A stretch of 64,000 nt of DNA, from positions 30,321-94,320 of the forward strand of contig CATKSA010000077.1 in NCBI GenBank assembly GCA_949775045.1, read 5' to 3'. Every line of letters begins with the position of its first letter. Position 1 is the first letter of the stretch. Source of the DNA: Metridium senile. Its lineage: Eukaryota > Cnidaria > Anthozoa > Actiniaria > Metridiidae. Positions 38,759 to 62,800 of the stretch are shown piece after piece. The notes below the pieces were generated by a model, which searched no databases, was not told the DNA's origin, and saw only the letters and a list, made by a program, of their open reading frames with translations. A program made the translations under genes and the position numbers.

Positions 38759-39620
38759 ATGGCGTCTCATAGTGAAGTTTGCGAGTTTGGAAGCTTTTTA
38801 ACTACTGTATTAACAAAACTAGAAAGCTCTGGTTTTAAGTTTTCTCTTAAAGATGAACAGAAGAAGGCGATCGAAAGTTTGTACTCTCGGGCTTCGGCAA
38901 GAGTCTGATTTTTCAACTACTCGCTCTAGTGGCAAGCGAAAAAGCTGTTCGTAACAGAGAGAGAAATGTTGAGGCTACTATAAGCTACTATAAGCGTCTT
39001 GATTGCCTGAAGCCAGCATCGAAGATATATCTCTTGGCAAATAGATCATTTATGCTTCAGCCGAGAATGCTACTGATAAAAGATTCCTCTCTTCATTAAA
39101 GAGTGGGGCATTTCATGAGAACATGGTTGCTGTCGTGGTCGATGAATCACATATCCTTGAAACCTGAACTGGAAGAAGGTAATTTGTGTTTGTTTTTGTT
39201 TTGTAAAAAGTAATGCTTCATTAAGCGAAGCGTATTTAAGTATCTATTTTCAATAATAGATAACAATAATAACATTTTTCGAGCTTCCTGGAATAATCAA
39301 GCATACTTCAACATTTCAAATCGTTCTATTAAATCAGCTGTCTCATAGCTGGTTTTCCGTTATGAATCGTTGGAAGAGTGTTATTTTTTTCAGATGACTG
39401 ATATTTACATATTTCACAATTATCCTTACTGCATGCTACTTACATTTTGTTACTTACATTTTGCTCAACTAAATATTGAGAATATTTATTTTATTCATTC
39501 AATGTCTATATTCTATGTCATTCAGGAAAACTGGAAAAAAGGTGAAAAGGTGAAAAGTTAAAGGTGTTCAGAAAAGCCTTTGGAGAGCTGGCTACGTTAC
39601 GATCCTTTTGTAAGAAAGGT
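38759..39620 (+). pseudogene. RecQ-like DNA helicase N-terminal relic, introns retained
   Basis: Starting at ATG 38759, the plus strand reads a short N-terminus ending FSLKDEQKKAIESLY, the usual lead-in to helicase motif I. The frame then shifts and resumes as GFGKSLIFQLLALVASEKA, the second half of a Walker A motif; roughly ten codons before it are missing. Further on come IIYASAENATDKRFLSSLK and VAVVVDESHILET with the DExH Walker B box, with two in-frame stops around them. A GTAATT donor follows TGRR near 39180. A second exon (about 39525-39619) reads KVFRKAFGELATLRSFCKK before a GTATGT donor. This order matches the expanded RecQ-like helicases I recall from corals. Later motifs are absent. 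DNA unwinding activity is not possible from this copy. Confidence 0.65.
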
Positions 39621-40111
39621 ATGTTCAAGTGTTTAATTTAAACTACATTTGACCCTTGGTCAATAGCAGTTTGGAATTATATTCCCCTGGCTAACAATAT
39701 AATTAAGATTGAAGACTTTATGTCTATCGCACTACCTCACTAATTTATTAACATATACATTGTTTAATTTAATTATTTATCTATTTATAAGGCTTACCAT
39801 ATATTTATTTATTTATTCATTTATTGTATATTATTTAGTTAGTCAGTTATTTAATTCGAATGTAATTTATCCGTAACAGCAACATATAGCCGCAAATCCT
39901 AGTATCCAGCTGAGTTGACCTTCGGAACAAAATCAAGGTCAACCAATCAGAATCGAGGATTTGACATGTATTTTGATTAGCATTTCCCATGATTCTTCGC
40001 GAGCATCAAAGACATGATAAAAACAAAATGGCGGACCAAAAGCTAAAGCGTGGGACAAAGTATGGTCTGTTAGTTATAAAGAAACAAAGAATTTCAGACA
40101 TTTATAGAATA

Positions 40112-40117
40112 TTTATT
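40112..40117 (-). terminator. Poly(A) signal AATAAA
   Basis: AATAAA on the minus strand lies about 45 nt past the stop codon of the 40161-45273 gene. Confidence 0.6.
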
Positions 40118-40160
40118 GCTTCAAACTTGCTACTAGTTATGAAAGACTAAGTAGCGTTAA

Positions 40161-43100
40161 TTAGTCCTCGTGTGCGTCCAACTTTAGTAGTCGATTCTTC
40201 TGAGCAGCGATCATTCGACGTCTTAGAATGGCATTGAATTCCTTCTCCAGTCCGTAGTATTTTGTGACTAATGCACACAAGTCCCAATTTTGTCCTTCGA
40301 CAATCTCAACAAGTAAACTTCGAGCAGTTAACTGTGCAGCTCTCACGAGAGCTACATCCTTTACTATCGGGAAAAATTGCTCCGCATTGTTGTCGACAAG
40401 AAACTCATCGACGTTATAATCTTGTTGTACTCCACGGTCGAGGGCTTTCCGTAGTTCTTCATTACCAGATATCACCGAAAAGAGATTCAAAGACGTTTTG
40501 GCAGTGAAATGGCATGCCTCAAGGTACAGTCTGGTTACAGGAGCAGCTTTTGATTGAGAAGTTAGTTTCAAAGTCGACTGATCACTGCAAAACAAAGTTG
40601 AAGTAGCACGTTCCCATGATGTCAACTGGCTTTTTACTTGTTGTACTTGCTGTGCTTTGGCAACGGGCTTATGTGACTTTGCAAATAATTGGGGAGGTCT
40701 GAGCAGATCAATTTGTATCTTCTTGTCTGAAACGTCCATTCCTAGAACAGATCCATGAGAGGTAGTGAGACGATGGTGTTGTGCAACATGAGATGGAGGA
40801 CAGCATTCAATGATTAGAAGCGATTGACTCTTGGTTGAACTGTTCACTATTAATTTTAAGATGTTTTTTGAAACTCTGCTGTCAGTTCTCTGCCAGAACG
40901 CTTTTCCATTTACTTGCACTTCGTTCAAGTGAACAGTTCCTGTTGCACAATGTGTTGATGCTTTCTCAACAAAAGATCTGGCTTCATGTGCAGTTACTTT
41001 GGTAATAGATGCCTGGTGGCTGTATGAATTGCTGGCTTTGAGAAGTTTTGTCTGCAGATTTTCTATGGTTTCTTCATTGGTGACTACAGTATAAGGTATT
41101 CCATTGCCCTCAGTGTAAGACATACCATTGCCCTCTTCTTCGTCTTCTTCCTCTTCATTGGAATGTTCAAGTTGCTCATTGGTAGGATATTCCTGAGATA
41201 ACACAAAAAGAAACAGACATTACCTACTGCCAGTGACGGTAAGTGAGAATAACTGAATTTATTCACAATTTATATGACACAAAATGGTAATGAAAAACAG
41301 AAAATAATCAAATTAATTAGTTGTCAAAGATACAAATCCTGTAAAACACACTCACAGTCTTCATTTCTTCAAATGGGATGTGCTGAAAAAAACAAATCAC
41401 ATGTAAATCAAAGTTTTCAATACCATTTTGCCATTTTGATACAAGAGCAAATTGGTGTGTACAGGTTATATGATATATGATAACAAGAAGAATAGATGTA
41501 TAGGGCAAATGTCTTACCACACACTTTTGCTTCTTTGTGTCTTTGTTTGTTTCATCATTTAGCTTTCTTTTTAATTTTGTTGATGTTGAGGTTGCTGGAA
41601 TCTGTTCCTGGAACTTTGTTTTCAAAAACATATTCTTGAATTGCTGGACAATTAGTGATTTCTGGTATTCAATTTCAGTAATTCCTCCTGCTCGTCCACC
41701 ACTGAAATTGTAGTTTCCATGCTTGAAACTTGAATGGCCAGTTTCAAAGAGACCATCGACAGCCATGTTTGAGATATTGAGATCAAGACCAACCGTTTCT
41801 CCATCAGCCCTAGCTTGGTCAATATAATATGGTAAGTATACTACCAGCTGTTTTAATGAGGGAGTGATAGAGAGAGTTCCAAATATCTGGACAGCAGGGA
41901 TACCAATGAGAGCCCTGGCTCTGCAAGCAAACTCTTGCCCAGACATGTTGATCGGAGGTTTTAGCACCATTGAAAGAACTTTACAGTAGTCAGAAAGGAA
42001 ATCAGATAAAACATCAAGTGTTGGGCCTGTAAAACCCCCATCTACTAGAAGTTTATGACTTCTGTCACCGAGTGCAGAAACTCCTAACAATAAAAATATA
42101 TGTTGTGTTAGTTATTGTTGGCACCACAGTGAATCATTTTCATCAAGTGTGCTTTTTTAGCTACTCTTTATAGGATACTAATTTCTGAAGTAAAAATGTT
42201 AACAAAGGTTTATATCATTGTTATAGTATAGGCACATGTTGATTGACCAAAAAAATCTGCTGTAAGCAGAGTATTAAGCATACTTTCATCATTTTTCAGC
42301 ACATGCTTGCTATGCACTACCTGCTGTCATTTTATCTTTCACATGTTCTCATTGGTCAGTTTTGAGAAAATACAGGGAGAAATAACATTACCCAAATATG
42401 AAGGCATTTTTGTTTGTTGTTTTTCACATAAATTATTGTTATTTTATAAAATATATTTTTTGATAATAGAACATTTTACCATGTTTTGTTTGATCTTTTA
42501 TACAGTTGCTAACTGCACAAATTATTGTCAGGAGTGGTCAAACAGAGTGAATATCCATATGCAAGAAAGTAGATTCTTATTGGTTGCTATGGTTGCAGAC
42601 AAAATTCAAAATGTTGAGGAACAAGAGAGGAGATTATGAATATAAAATGTAATAAATCCAGTGCTAACCTAATTCATCAAATTTGATGTAGACATTTCCA
42701 CCTTCCTTCGTAACCTTTCTCGCTAGTCCTGTAAGTGCCAAAAGCCATTTGTCGTCACATCCCATAGTCATTACTGCAACCTAAGTAAATAAAATAGATA
42801 TTTTTGGAGATATTACAGGCTTTTTTTTTACGAATAATGTACACATTATTTTGTGCAGCCTTTCCCGGAGAGGCAAAATGTTTGCAACAAGTGATATTTT
42901 TTTAGTTTCCTAACTTAACTTAGTTTTCTGGTTTTTCTGATTGAACATTTTTAGACTAACTACTACTCTACTCTAAACTACTCTAAATATTGTTCTTGCA
43001 TTGATTTTAAATTTGGTCATATTCAGACTCAACTTACATTTTTTTCAAATGACCAAATTAATCTTGAAACCTTTCATATAAGAACCAGTCTTATTTTTTA

Positions 43101-45273
43101 GGCTAAAGTGGTTCTTTTTTACAGCCAAACCTACAGAAGCGTTCCCATCGAGGTTGGAAGGTTGATTTCTTCTTCCAAACTTGATATTAAATTTGTTTTG
43201 AACTTTGCATAAATGAATCGAATCTTGTAAGTTTCAAAATGCAGACTTCAATTGTCAACCAACAATGGTCCCGAAATCATGATCTGTGGTCAATAACTGA
43301 TAATGCTATTGTAATAGAATACTTTAGTAAGTATTTATAACAATATATTTCTGTAAGCAGAATAGGTTTAGCAAGTTTCTGTTGTCCAAAAAAAACATTG
43401 AAAGTAATGTTTTGATTTGAGGCGGTTTTTGAACCTTACAAGGTTTTGATTCATTTATGTAAATTGCAAAACAAATTTAAAATCAAGTTTGGAAGAATAA
43501 ATTGAGCCTTCCAACCTCGATAGGAACGCTTCTGTAGGTTCGGCTATAACAGGTGCTTAAATAAAGCAAATTTTAGCTTAGTGGTTCTTAATCCACTGGT
43601 TCTTATATGCAGGTTTTTACTGTAATTGTACAATAAACATGTATATATATTTTTACAATATAATAACAGTATTATTGTCAGAATAAAAAGCATACAGCTG
43701 ATAAACTGCTAATAATTGTTACAACTGTACCTTCGCAATTCTTAGACATATTGATTCTGTCACCCTAAGTGCTAAATGCATTATTCCTGGGTAGAAGTGC
43801 TTGGGATGTGATAATGTAACATTTCCCACTTTGGTCAGTCCACAGTTTTGCCTGGCGAACAATCGTTGATTATCTGTTGTATCTGATTTATGAGATGTTG
43901 TTATCCACTCTTTGTACTTGTCTGGTTGTTGATTTATATCTTCTTCTTTCCATACAGGTTCATCACAAATGACCTTCATGTCACCCAGCTGTGTGTTGTG
44001 TTCTGGAGCTTCTGGAATTGGGAAAGATGACTTTGCTGTAGATGATGATAAGGCATACCTTCTAAATTTCCCATCTGCAACAGAACGGCGGTGGATTGTA
44101 AGCTTTCTATTTGTGATGGGGTGCTGTATGGTTTTGAGCTCTTGCAGCTGTTTGTACACTGGTTTTCCAAGCACAGGTGCTTCTGTTTCTTTTCCTAACC
44201 AACAGGCTGCTGTAAACTTCGTACTGAGAAAATTGTAGGGTTCCACCAGCTTAATGTCAATGGAACATTCCCCAGAAGAAAATCGTGAGGTTGACAGTAA
44301 AGGGAATTCATCTGTGAAATCACAAACTATTAGGGCATCATTAGGCACTTTTACCACATCTTGCAGGCCTGGACGAGATAGTAACCAACGGATTGTTTTC
44401 TCAATGTTAACAAAACCAGCAACCAGCTTTCCATGGATTAAAAACTCAAGGCCAAGCTCAGACTGCAAAACCTTCTTAGTATCATTAATTTCTTGCAGAA
44501 TAGGATCTCTTGGAAGAATGATGTTCACTCCAAAAACATCATTTGCGAGTTGTTTTCCAAGAAAATTTCTTAAAACATTTGTTAACGTTGCATGACTGAT
44601 ATTGCAGCAAGTAACCATTCCTGCTCCAAATTCTAGGAAAGCTTTGCGATGTTTTTCTACAACTTTTGGCATTAACACCTGTCTAAAGTAGGAGCCTTCA
44701 TTATTTTCAGTGATAACTTTAGCCACTAGAGCACATTCCCTTTTTATTAGGCGTTGAATATCCTCTTCATGAATAGGGACATTCAGGTCATCAATGAACA
44801 TAGATAGATTGGTATATTGTTTTGCATGGCAGACAGGGTATACAGAACTTGATACGTTAGGGAAAAGCTGAAGGATAGATTGCATGATACTGGTAAATGT
44901 GGTAGTATAGTTAGGATATTCAGAGAATAATGCTGTCAAAAGTGATCTTAACTCTGAAAATATCAGTTTTAAAGATAATGTTGGTGGTCTGAAGGAAGTT
45001 GATAACAGTTATGGCTGGGTTATTAGCTAAAGCAGGTAGAACAACATTAGTTAACTCCTCAGTTGTACAGTACTCAAGCACTTTTTTCAATCGTGCCTGG
45101 CGACGCATTGGTGTTTGGTCTTGAAACAGGTCTTTTGCTGCTTGTTCAGCTGTTATTTGGTTAGTGATTGGAGTCTTATTGCAGATTTTATGCTCAGGAT
45201 TCTCTTTATAGTGGCGTGACAATGAAGGACCATGACTGTACTTTTTTAAGCAAGTGTCACACACTTTGCTCAT
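40161..45273 (-). CDS. Large uncharacterised protein: N-terminal zinc finger plus transposase-like region
   Basis: Minus-strand exons with canonical sites and matching phases: a large exon ending at 43731, then 42669-42780, 41518-42083, 41356-41382 and 40161-41192 (stop). The start used is ATG at 45273, where MSKVCDTC opens a C-x2-C-x12-H-x6-H finger. Between this first part and the block starting ELRSLLTALF (about 44957) the frame changes by one; I see no good donor, so a frameshift or an unseen short intron is possible. The middle holds VCDFTDEFPLLSTSRF and SVADGKFRRYALS, whose spacing recalls the acidic-residue blocks of a transposase-like family multicopy in cnidarians, then HLALRVTESICLRIAK and VMTMGCDDKWLLAL. 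A basic KLKRKLNDETNKDTKKQK stretch may be a nuclear signal. The last exon (343 codons) starts with an acidic Glu-rich segment. Total is about 1080 residues. Lying inside apparent TIRs, it is a candidate transposase; function is not established. Confidence 0.6.
43077..43612. mobile_element. Foldback element in an intron of the zinc-finger gene
   Basis: CATATAAGAACCAGT is mirrored at the two ends, and arms of about 190 bp share CTACAGAAGCGTTCC, CGAGGTTGGAAGG and ATTTAAATTTGTTTTG-like blocks. Entirely intronic (between exons at 42780 and 43731). Non-coding. Confidence 0.7.
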
Positions 45274-45840
45274 AATGAACCTTTCAAATGATAAAAAAAC
45301 ACATAACAAATGAGTGATTATTAATTAAATATAGATGATTATAGGTGATTAATGATTATAAAACATTTATTATTGACTATGGGAATAATAACATTACAAC
45401 GTTTGCAATATTTTCTTTTTTCAATAAAATACATAGAGGATATATATTACATATAGGAGCGTGGAGATACAATTAATTTTATCATCGAGTGTTGAAATGA
45501 TCTTTCATGAGTGAGTGCAGCGCAAGCGACCATGTAATGTTCTGTTTATTATATAATTATCAATGAAAAGAAATAAAACCTTTTTTGACACAAGAAGTTT
45601 CCGTAAAGCTGTGTAACCATAGTGATGATATCTTCACATGTGAAAATAACATGTTATTTTCACATGTGAAGAGATCAGATTTTTGAAACAGAGAAATATA
45701 GGTATTTCATTGAAAATTATGTAATAAAATAATATTCTATAATTTCTCCATTTTTATGTTTATTGGTTACTCCCCTTCCTCCACAGATTGGTTTGATTAC
45801 CCTTGAATTATGTCTGTCTTTTCTTAAATTTTTATGAGGG

Positions 45841-46043
45841 TCAAAACTCAGTATTTTGGTTCTCTGTTTCCTTCCGTAACACTTGACATATGTTATTGTG
45901 ACCAAGATACAGATGTTTGTATATTTGTTTCCTCATGTGCCTGTAGTACTGGTAGGTATCACATACAAACATCTGTATCTTGGTCACAATAACAAATGTC
46001 AAGTGTTATGGAGGGAACAGAGAATCAAAATTTTGTGTTTTGA
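45841..46043. repeat. Inverted repeat with ~80-bp arms
   Basis: TTATTGTGACCAAGATACAG and ATACAAACATCTGTATCTTG mark mirrored arms at 45841-45921 and 45963-46043, with a loop of about 40 bp. The ORFs crossing it are artefacts. Confidence 0.75.
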
Positions 46044-46279
46044 CTCCTATACACATTATAATCCCAAACATATTGTTCAGAAAAAAAAACTACTTGTTTA
46101 TGTTTTTTTTTTTGCATTCATTTATTTTTCATCTACTCCAGAAATATATAAATAATTATAATAAAATATTGCCTGTGCTGAAAAGAATAAATCACCATCA
46201 TAATTTGTTTTTCTGTCTTAGTCATGCTTGCTATTTTATAAAAAAATGTTGCACATTTACAGCACAAATTCCCAGGGGA

Positions 46280-46581
46280 GGGGGGGGGGGGGTTACTCCC
46301 TTCTTCAAGTGTCCAAGTGGTAGGGGGGATCAGCGGAGGTTTTGAAAAGGACCACAGATAAAACGCACAGATAAAAATAACTGATAAAGCCTTGTCGATT
46401 TCTAACCCAACAAAGCAATAAAACAGAGTAAAAATGACACTTACATGTACGAAATCATGTTATGTAACTGATATTTGAGCCACAACCCTAAGTATGCACA
46501 GGAAATATTTTTATCCTAAAAGGTACGCAGACCACCCCTACCACTTGGACAAAGTGAGTCCCCCCCCCCCCCCCCCCCCCC
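46280..46581. repeat. Homopolymer pair: 13 G then 22 C
   Basis: A G run at 46280-46292 and a C run at 46560-46581 lie 270 bp apart and are mutually complementary. Each is next to a related GTAGGGG/CCCCTACCAC segment (46320 and 46533), so they may be the ends of a small inverted repeat. Run lengths may be assembly-dependent. Confidence 0.6.
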
Positions 46582-46859
46582 TGGGACAAATTCATATTAA
46601 ATATGTGTCATGCACATTCATATCACAGGTAAAGTATATAGAGGATATTATTTATTTGCATGGCCAAGCGTCCATGCAACATTCTGTTTATTATATATTA
46701 TATACTTATCAATGAAAATGAACATAATTTTTTTCTGACTCAAGAAGCTGCCATAAAGCTGTTTAACTATAGTGATATTTTCATGTGAAAATGAAATAAC
46801 ATCAATCATAAAACAAAAGAAAATATATACATGTATTTCATTGATAATAGGCCCTTGCC

Positions 46860-48300
46860 AGTCAGCTATACAAACTCTTGTAAATTTGAGCGATTTTGAA
46901 AAATTCCTACAGCTTTGCTTTTAAAGCTATCAAGTTCAAAATTTCAGAGAGTGTTTGTTTTAGCATGCTCTATTGATTTTTGGCATTTTGGCTGAGCTTT
47001 GCTGACATTTTTTTGAGTGACAAGGTCAAATTAGGTCACGTGAACATGTCCTGCAAAGGGCCTATTGTATAATAAATGGATAGTATTGACTACCTTTAAC
47101 ATAATAAACCTTTATATAGTGAGAAGAGAATACACAGAAGTTGAAATTTTAAATGTCAAGATATAATAATGTGATGTTGTTAATTAACCTAAACTGCAAA
47201 ATGACCAGGCAGCTGATATTTTAATATTATTTTTAAAAAGAGACAATGAATTTCAGCTGCATATACACAAAAAATATTTGGAAAGATAAAAATCAAAACT
47301 GAAAGATATTTGTAAGATCCAATTATTTGTGTATAAAATCCAGGTAAAGTTGGATAACTGCATATGCTATTTATATTGAAATATATCCGATTATTGTTTT
47401 CAAGGACTTGGTGGAACAAGTGTTCAACAAAAGGAGCACAGTAAATTGTTTAATTTTACAACCTAGAATAGTGTACAAGCACATTTTTACATACGCGCGT
47501 CCAAAATTGTTATTTCCCGCCATTACATTTTCGGTGTCACGACAAAAAAAAAAACAATAAATATTAAAAAAAAACAAAATTGAAATGTTATTCTTTTATT
47601 TTTGAACGATTTTGTATGTATTTTCACTTCTCAAATAGCCTTAAAGCAATAAAAATGTCCAAAAGATTAAGGTGTGTTGGACAGATAGTGTAGTTGATAC
47701 TCGGCCAAAGTCAAGTTATCCAGGTTGTTTTTCGTTGAAAATAACTAACCTTTTCCCTAAAAATAGCAGCTTTAATACAACATTTAGCTATGTTACAGAA
47801 ATATATGAGTAGAAGGACATAATAAATACTTACCAAATTACTGTGTGGGTATTAAACCAAACGCCAGTCTTGCAAACTCTGGTCACGTCGGCAAAGCAAA
47901 ATCGATGACGAATCATGAACAAATCATTTAGAACTACATATTTCAAAGCTTGCATGTGTACAATGTTTTGTATTTCATATTTGAAATACGAATGTTTTAT
48001 TTGCTTTGCAAAGTATTTATTGAGTAATTACAACGTACACAATTTTCTTCAACAAGTAAACTTTATTGAATGTGAATATAAAACACTTTAAATCATCTGA
48101 TATTAAGATTACAGATAAATACAAGCTTATTCAACCCTAACATTATTTCAAGTTATGTACAAATCAAACCTGCAGTTACTCAAGAAGCTTTTGGTCAACA
48201 TCACAGCAATAAGACCAATTAAATACGAGTTAACGCTAGTCGAAGTAATGGCCGAATCTGAGACTCAGTTCAACTCTCGGCATTAGTACTCATTCCCTTC
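46860..48300. other. No supported gene
   Basis: AT-rich stretch inside the putative 8.5-kb element, between the 5' side of its gene and its right TIR. I see no coding support. Confidence 0.35.
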
Positions 48301-48504
48301 TCGGAAATGCTAATCAAAAATAGTTGACCCATAATTCCTTTCGGGGAAGGCGATCAACTCAGCTGGATAGTGATTACTGAGTAAGGAGTAGTAGCATTAA
48401 AGCATTAAAGTTCAATTTTAAACTACATGTTTAAGTTTAACCAACATGTACTAGTTTTTAAACTACCATTTTTGTTTGTATTTAAGGTACTCCTTTCTTG
48501 GCAC

Positions 48505-48921
48505 TTACTGGGCACACTTGGCACTTACTCTTGGCACATCCTCGACAATGTGTACTCCAACGGCTTCTCCTGCTGATTCCATTATGTCGTTTGCAGTACA
48601 CCTTTCAGTAGGCTTAATACCAGTAATTTCTAGACAGTCCCTTCTTATGTATTGTGCAAGATCGTCTATTTGTGTGCTGGCTTCACATGCTCTTTGATCA
48701 ACTATTTTGATGTCCTGTTTCAGTGTCGTAAGGTCGCCGTTATGCCTATCAAGCTTCGTGGTTGACGAACGAAGTTGTTCGAGCAGGTCGTCATATTTTC
48801 TTGAAAGATAATTTACAGATTTTGATAATTCTGTGTAATTTTTTGAGAGTTCCGTTACTTTAACATTAATAGGAGCTATCTCCTTTCGAATCAGGTCTTT
48901 TACCTGTTCTATACTGGCCAT
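48505..48921 (-). mobile_element. LINE ORF1-type protein fragment (L1-like)
   Basis: MASIEQVKDLIRKEIAPINV opens 100 residues of heptad-patterned coiled coil (YTELSKSVNYLSRKYDDLLE), followed by YIRRDCLEITGI and VGVHIVEDVPRVS, the start of the RRM-type region of ORF1 proteins of L1-like LINEs. The reading then ends abruptly, with no nucleic-acid-binding C-terminus and no RT nearby. The ORF1 start abuts the unit 2 edge of the segmental duplication (about 49.0 kb). Confidence 0.65.
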
Positions 48922-49056
48922 TTAGCCGTAATTTTGCGTCGGTTATGGGAACGCTAAAAGACGTGACTGTCCACCATAACGACATATGCTAAAAAAAACG
49001 TTTGTTCACTGATTATGATTAATGTAGTATGTATATGAAATGTTTCAATGTTTCAA

Positions 49057-49210
49057 GTCGTGGGTCAAAGGTATTAAGTCGTGGGTTAAAGGTATCAAGT
49101 CGTGGGTCAAAGGTATTAAGTCGTGGGTTAAAGGTATCAAGTTGTGGGTCAAAGATATCAAGTCTTGGGTTAAAGGTATCAAGTCGCGGGTCAAAGGTAT
49201 CAAGTTTTGG
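49057..49210. repeat. 21-bp minisatellite, about 7 copies (unit 2)
   Basis: Same repeat unit and flanks as 18434-19220 but only about 154 bp. It also contains ATTAAG and TTGTGG variants not seen in the long array. Confidence 0.9.
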
Positions 49211-49501
49211 GTATATATAAAATGTATCAAATCGCTATTTTAAATTATTTTTAAATTTCAAATTCTTCCACAAACTTGCTTTTTCTTGTCCTTACATATG
49301 ATACTGTTGTTACGACATTTAAATCAGTGAAAACTGTTAAAAACTGTTGAATATTTTTTTAAATAAAGATTCATTGCTTTGCATTCCATTCCCAAATGCT
49401 AGTTCATCGTAGCTTTTTGTCAAGTATTCCAGAATTCATATATCCTTTCCTTTCCTTAACTAAATTGAATTTACCCAACAACTTTTTAATGTTCTGATAT
49501 T

Positions 49502-49507
49502 TTTATT
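49502..49507 (-). terminator. Poly(A) signal AATAAA for astacin copy 2
   Basis: AATAAA on the minus strand lies about 80 nt past the stop codon, conserved in both units. Confidence 0.6.
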
Positions 49508-49583
49508 TAATATCCTATAACTATGTTTCCTTTGTTAAGAGAAACTTTGTATTCAATTACTTCTGGTAGACTTTGGTGCATCT

Positions 49584-62360
<12,777 letters not shown>

Positions 62361-62635
62361 TTTATAGCTGATAAACCCAGGAAAAGCTAAAAGAAAAACA
62401 TGGAAATAAGGACAATATTTACATCGGGCTTCAATGTGATGCATGTGCAAAATACATATATTCAAGAGAGCATAAGTGATATATTTGAATACAGTTTTTG
62501 ACGATCGATTAACTCCTTTAGAAATATTTCAGACTGATTTTGTTTTATATTTTTGTTTATAAATCACGTTTTAGAATTAGACTCTCAATCGTCTAGCCAG
62601 ACACAAATGTTCTATCAATTGGGGAGACTTAGGCT

Positions 62636-62800
62636 TTCCATACAATAAATGGAAACTAGCGAGTAAACTAGTATAGGCTGCGTCGGTGTTTGGTATAAAT
62701 GATAGGTAATATAATGAAATTTGTAACACCATAAAAAATGTTGACTTAACTTTACTGACGTTTCGAGCTTTAGCCCTTCGTCGGAGTAAAAGAGTTAGGC
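62636..62800 (-). mobile_element. Penelope-like element fragment in the astacin copy 2 5' flank
   Basis: Unit 1 lacks this segment; it reads GAGACTCAGGCTCTACTACC across the site. In unit 2 it is bracketed by TTAGGC on both sides. It holds the GACGTTTCGAGC..AGCCCTTCGTC motif typical of Penelope-like retroelement ends. No coding part. Confidence 0.55.
62757..62786 (-). ncRNA. Degenerate type I hammerhead ribozyme core
   Basis: The minus strand reads TCCGACGAAGGGC, then TAAAGCTCGAAACGTC. The expected core is CUGANGA, a stem II, then GAAAC and a cleavage GUC. Here GACGA, a GGGC/GCTC stem with one G-U pair and a TAAA loop, and GAAACGTC are all present. One core U is C (CCGACGA), so activity is doubtful. 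Such ribozymes are known from Penelope-like elements. Confidence 0.5.

Larger units (their letters stand above)
45515..46855. repeat. Direct repeat pair (about 200 bp each) with an embedded palindrome
   Basis: 45515-45716 and 46655-46855 share ATTCTGTTTATTATAT, ATCAATGAAAA, CAAGAAG..CC.TAAAGCTGT and TATTTCATTGA in the same order. The left copy contains a perfect 42-bp palindrome (45631-45672, centred on AACATGTT with TTCACATGTGAA at both ends). The right copy keeps only part of it. Confidence 0.7.
39895..48375. mobile_element. Putative 8.5-kb TIR DNA transposon enclosing a spliced gene
   Basis: Near 39903-39918 the plus strand has TATCCAGCTGAGTTGA, and at 39970-39987 ATTTTGATTAGCATTTCC. The same two blocks appear inverted and in mirrored order at 48354-48369 and 48303-48321. 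The repeats are about 90 bp long and do not extend inward or outward, as expected of terminal inverted repeats. The only sizeable gene between them is the minus-strand spliced gene at 40161-45273. Exact ends and target duplication are not resolved. It lies wholly between the two astacin units. Alternatively these are two independent inverted copies of one short repeat. Confidence 0.5.

Noticed and set aside
43969..44595. Plus-strand ORFs across 43969-44595
   Set aside because: Antisense to the large exon of the zinc-finger gene, with no family features.
45838..46345. ORFs at 45883-46155 and 45980-46345
   Set aside because: They run through an inverted repeat and a poly-G run.
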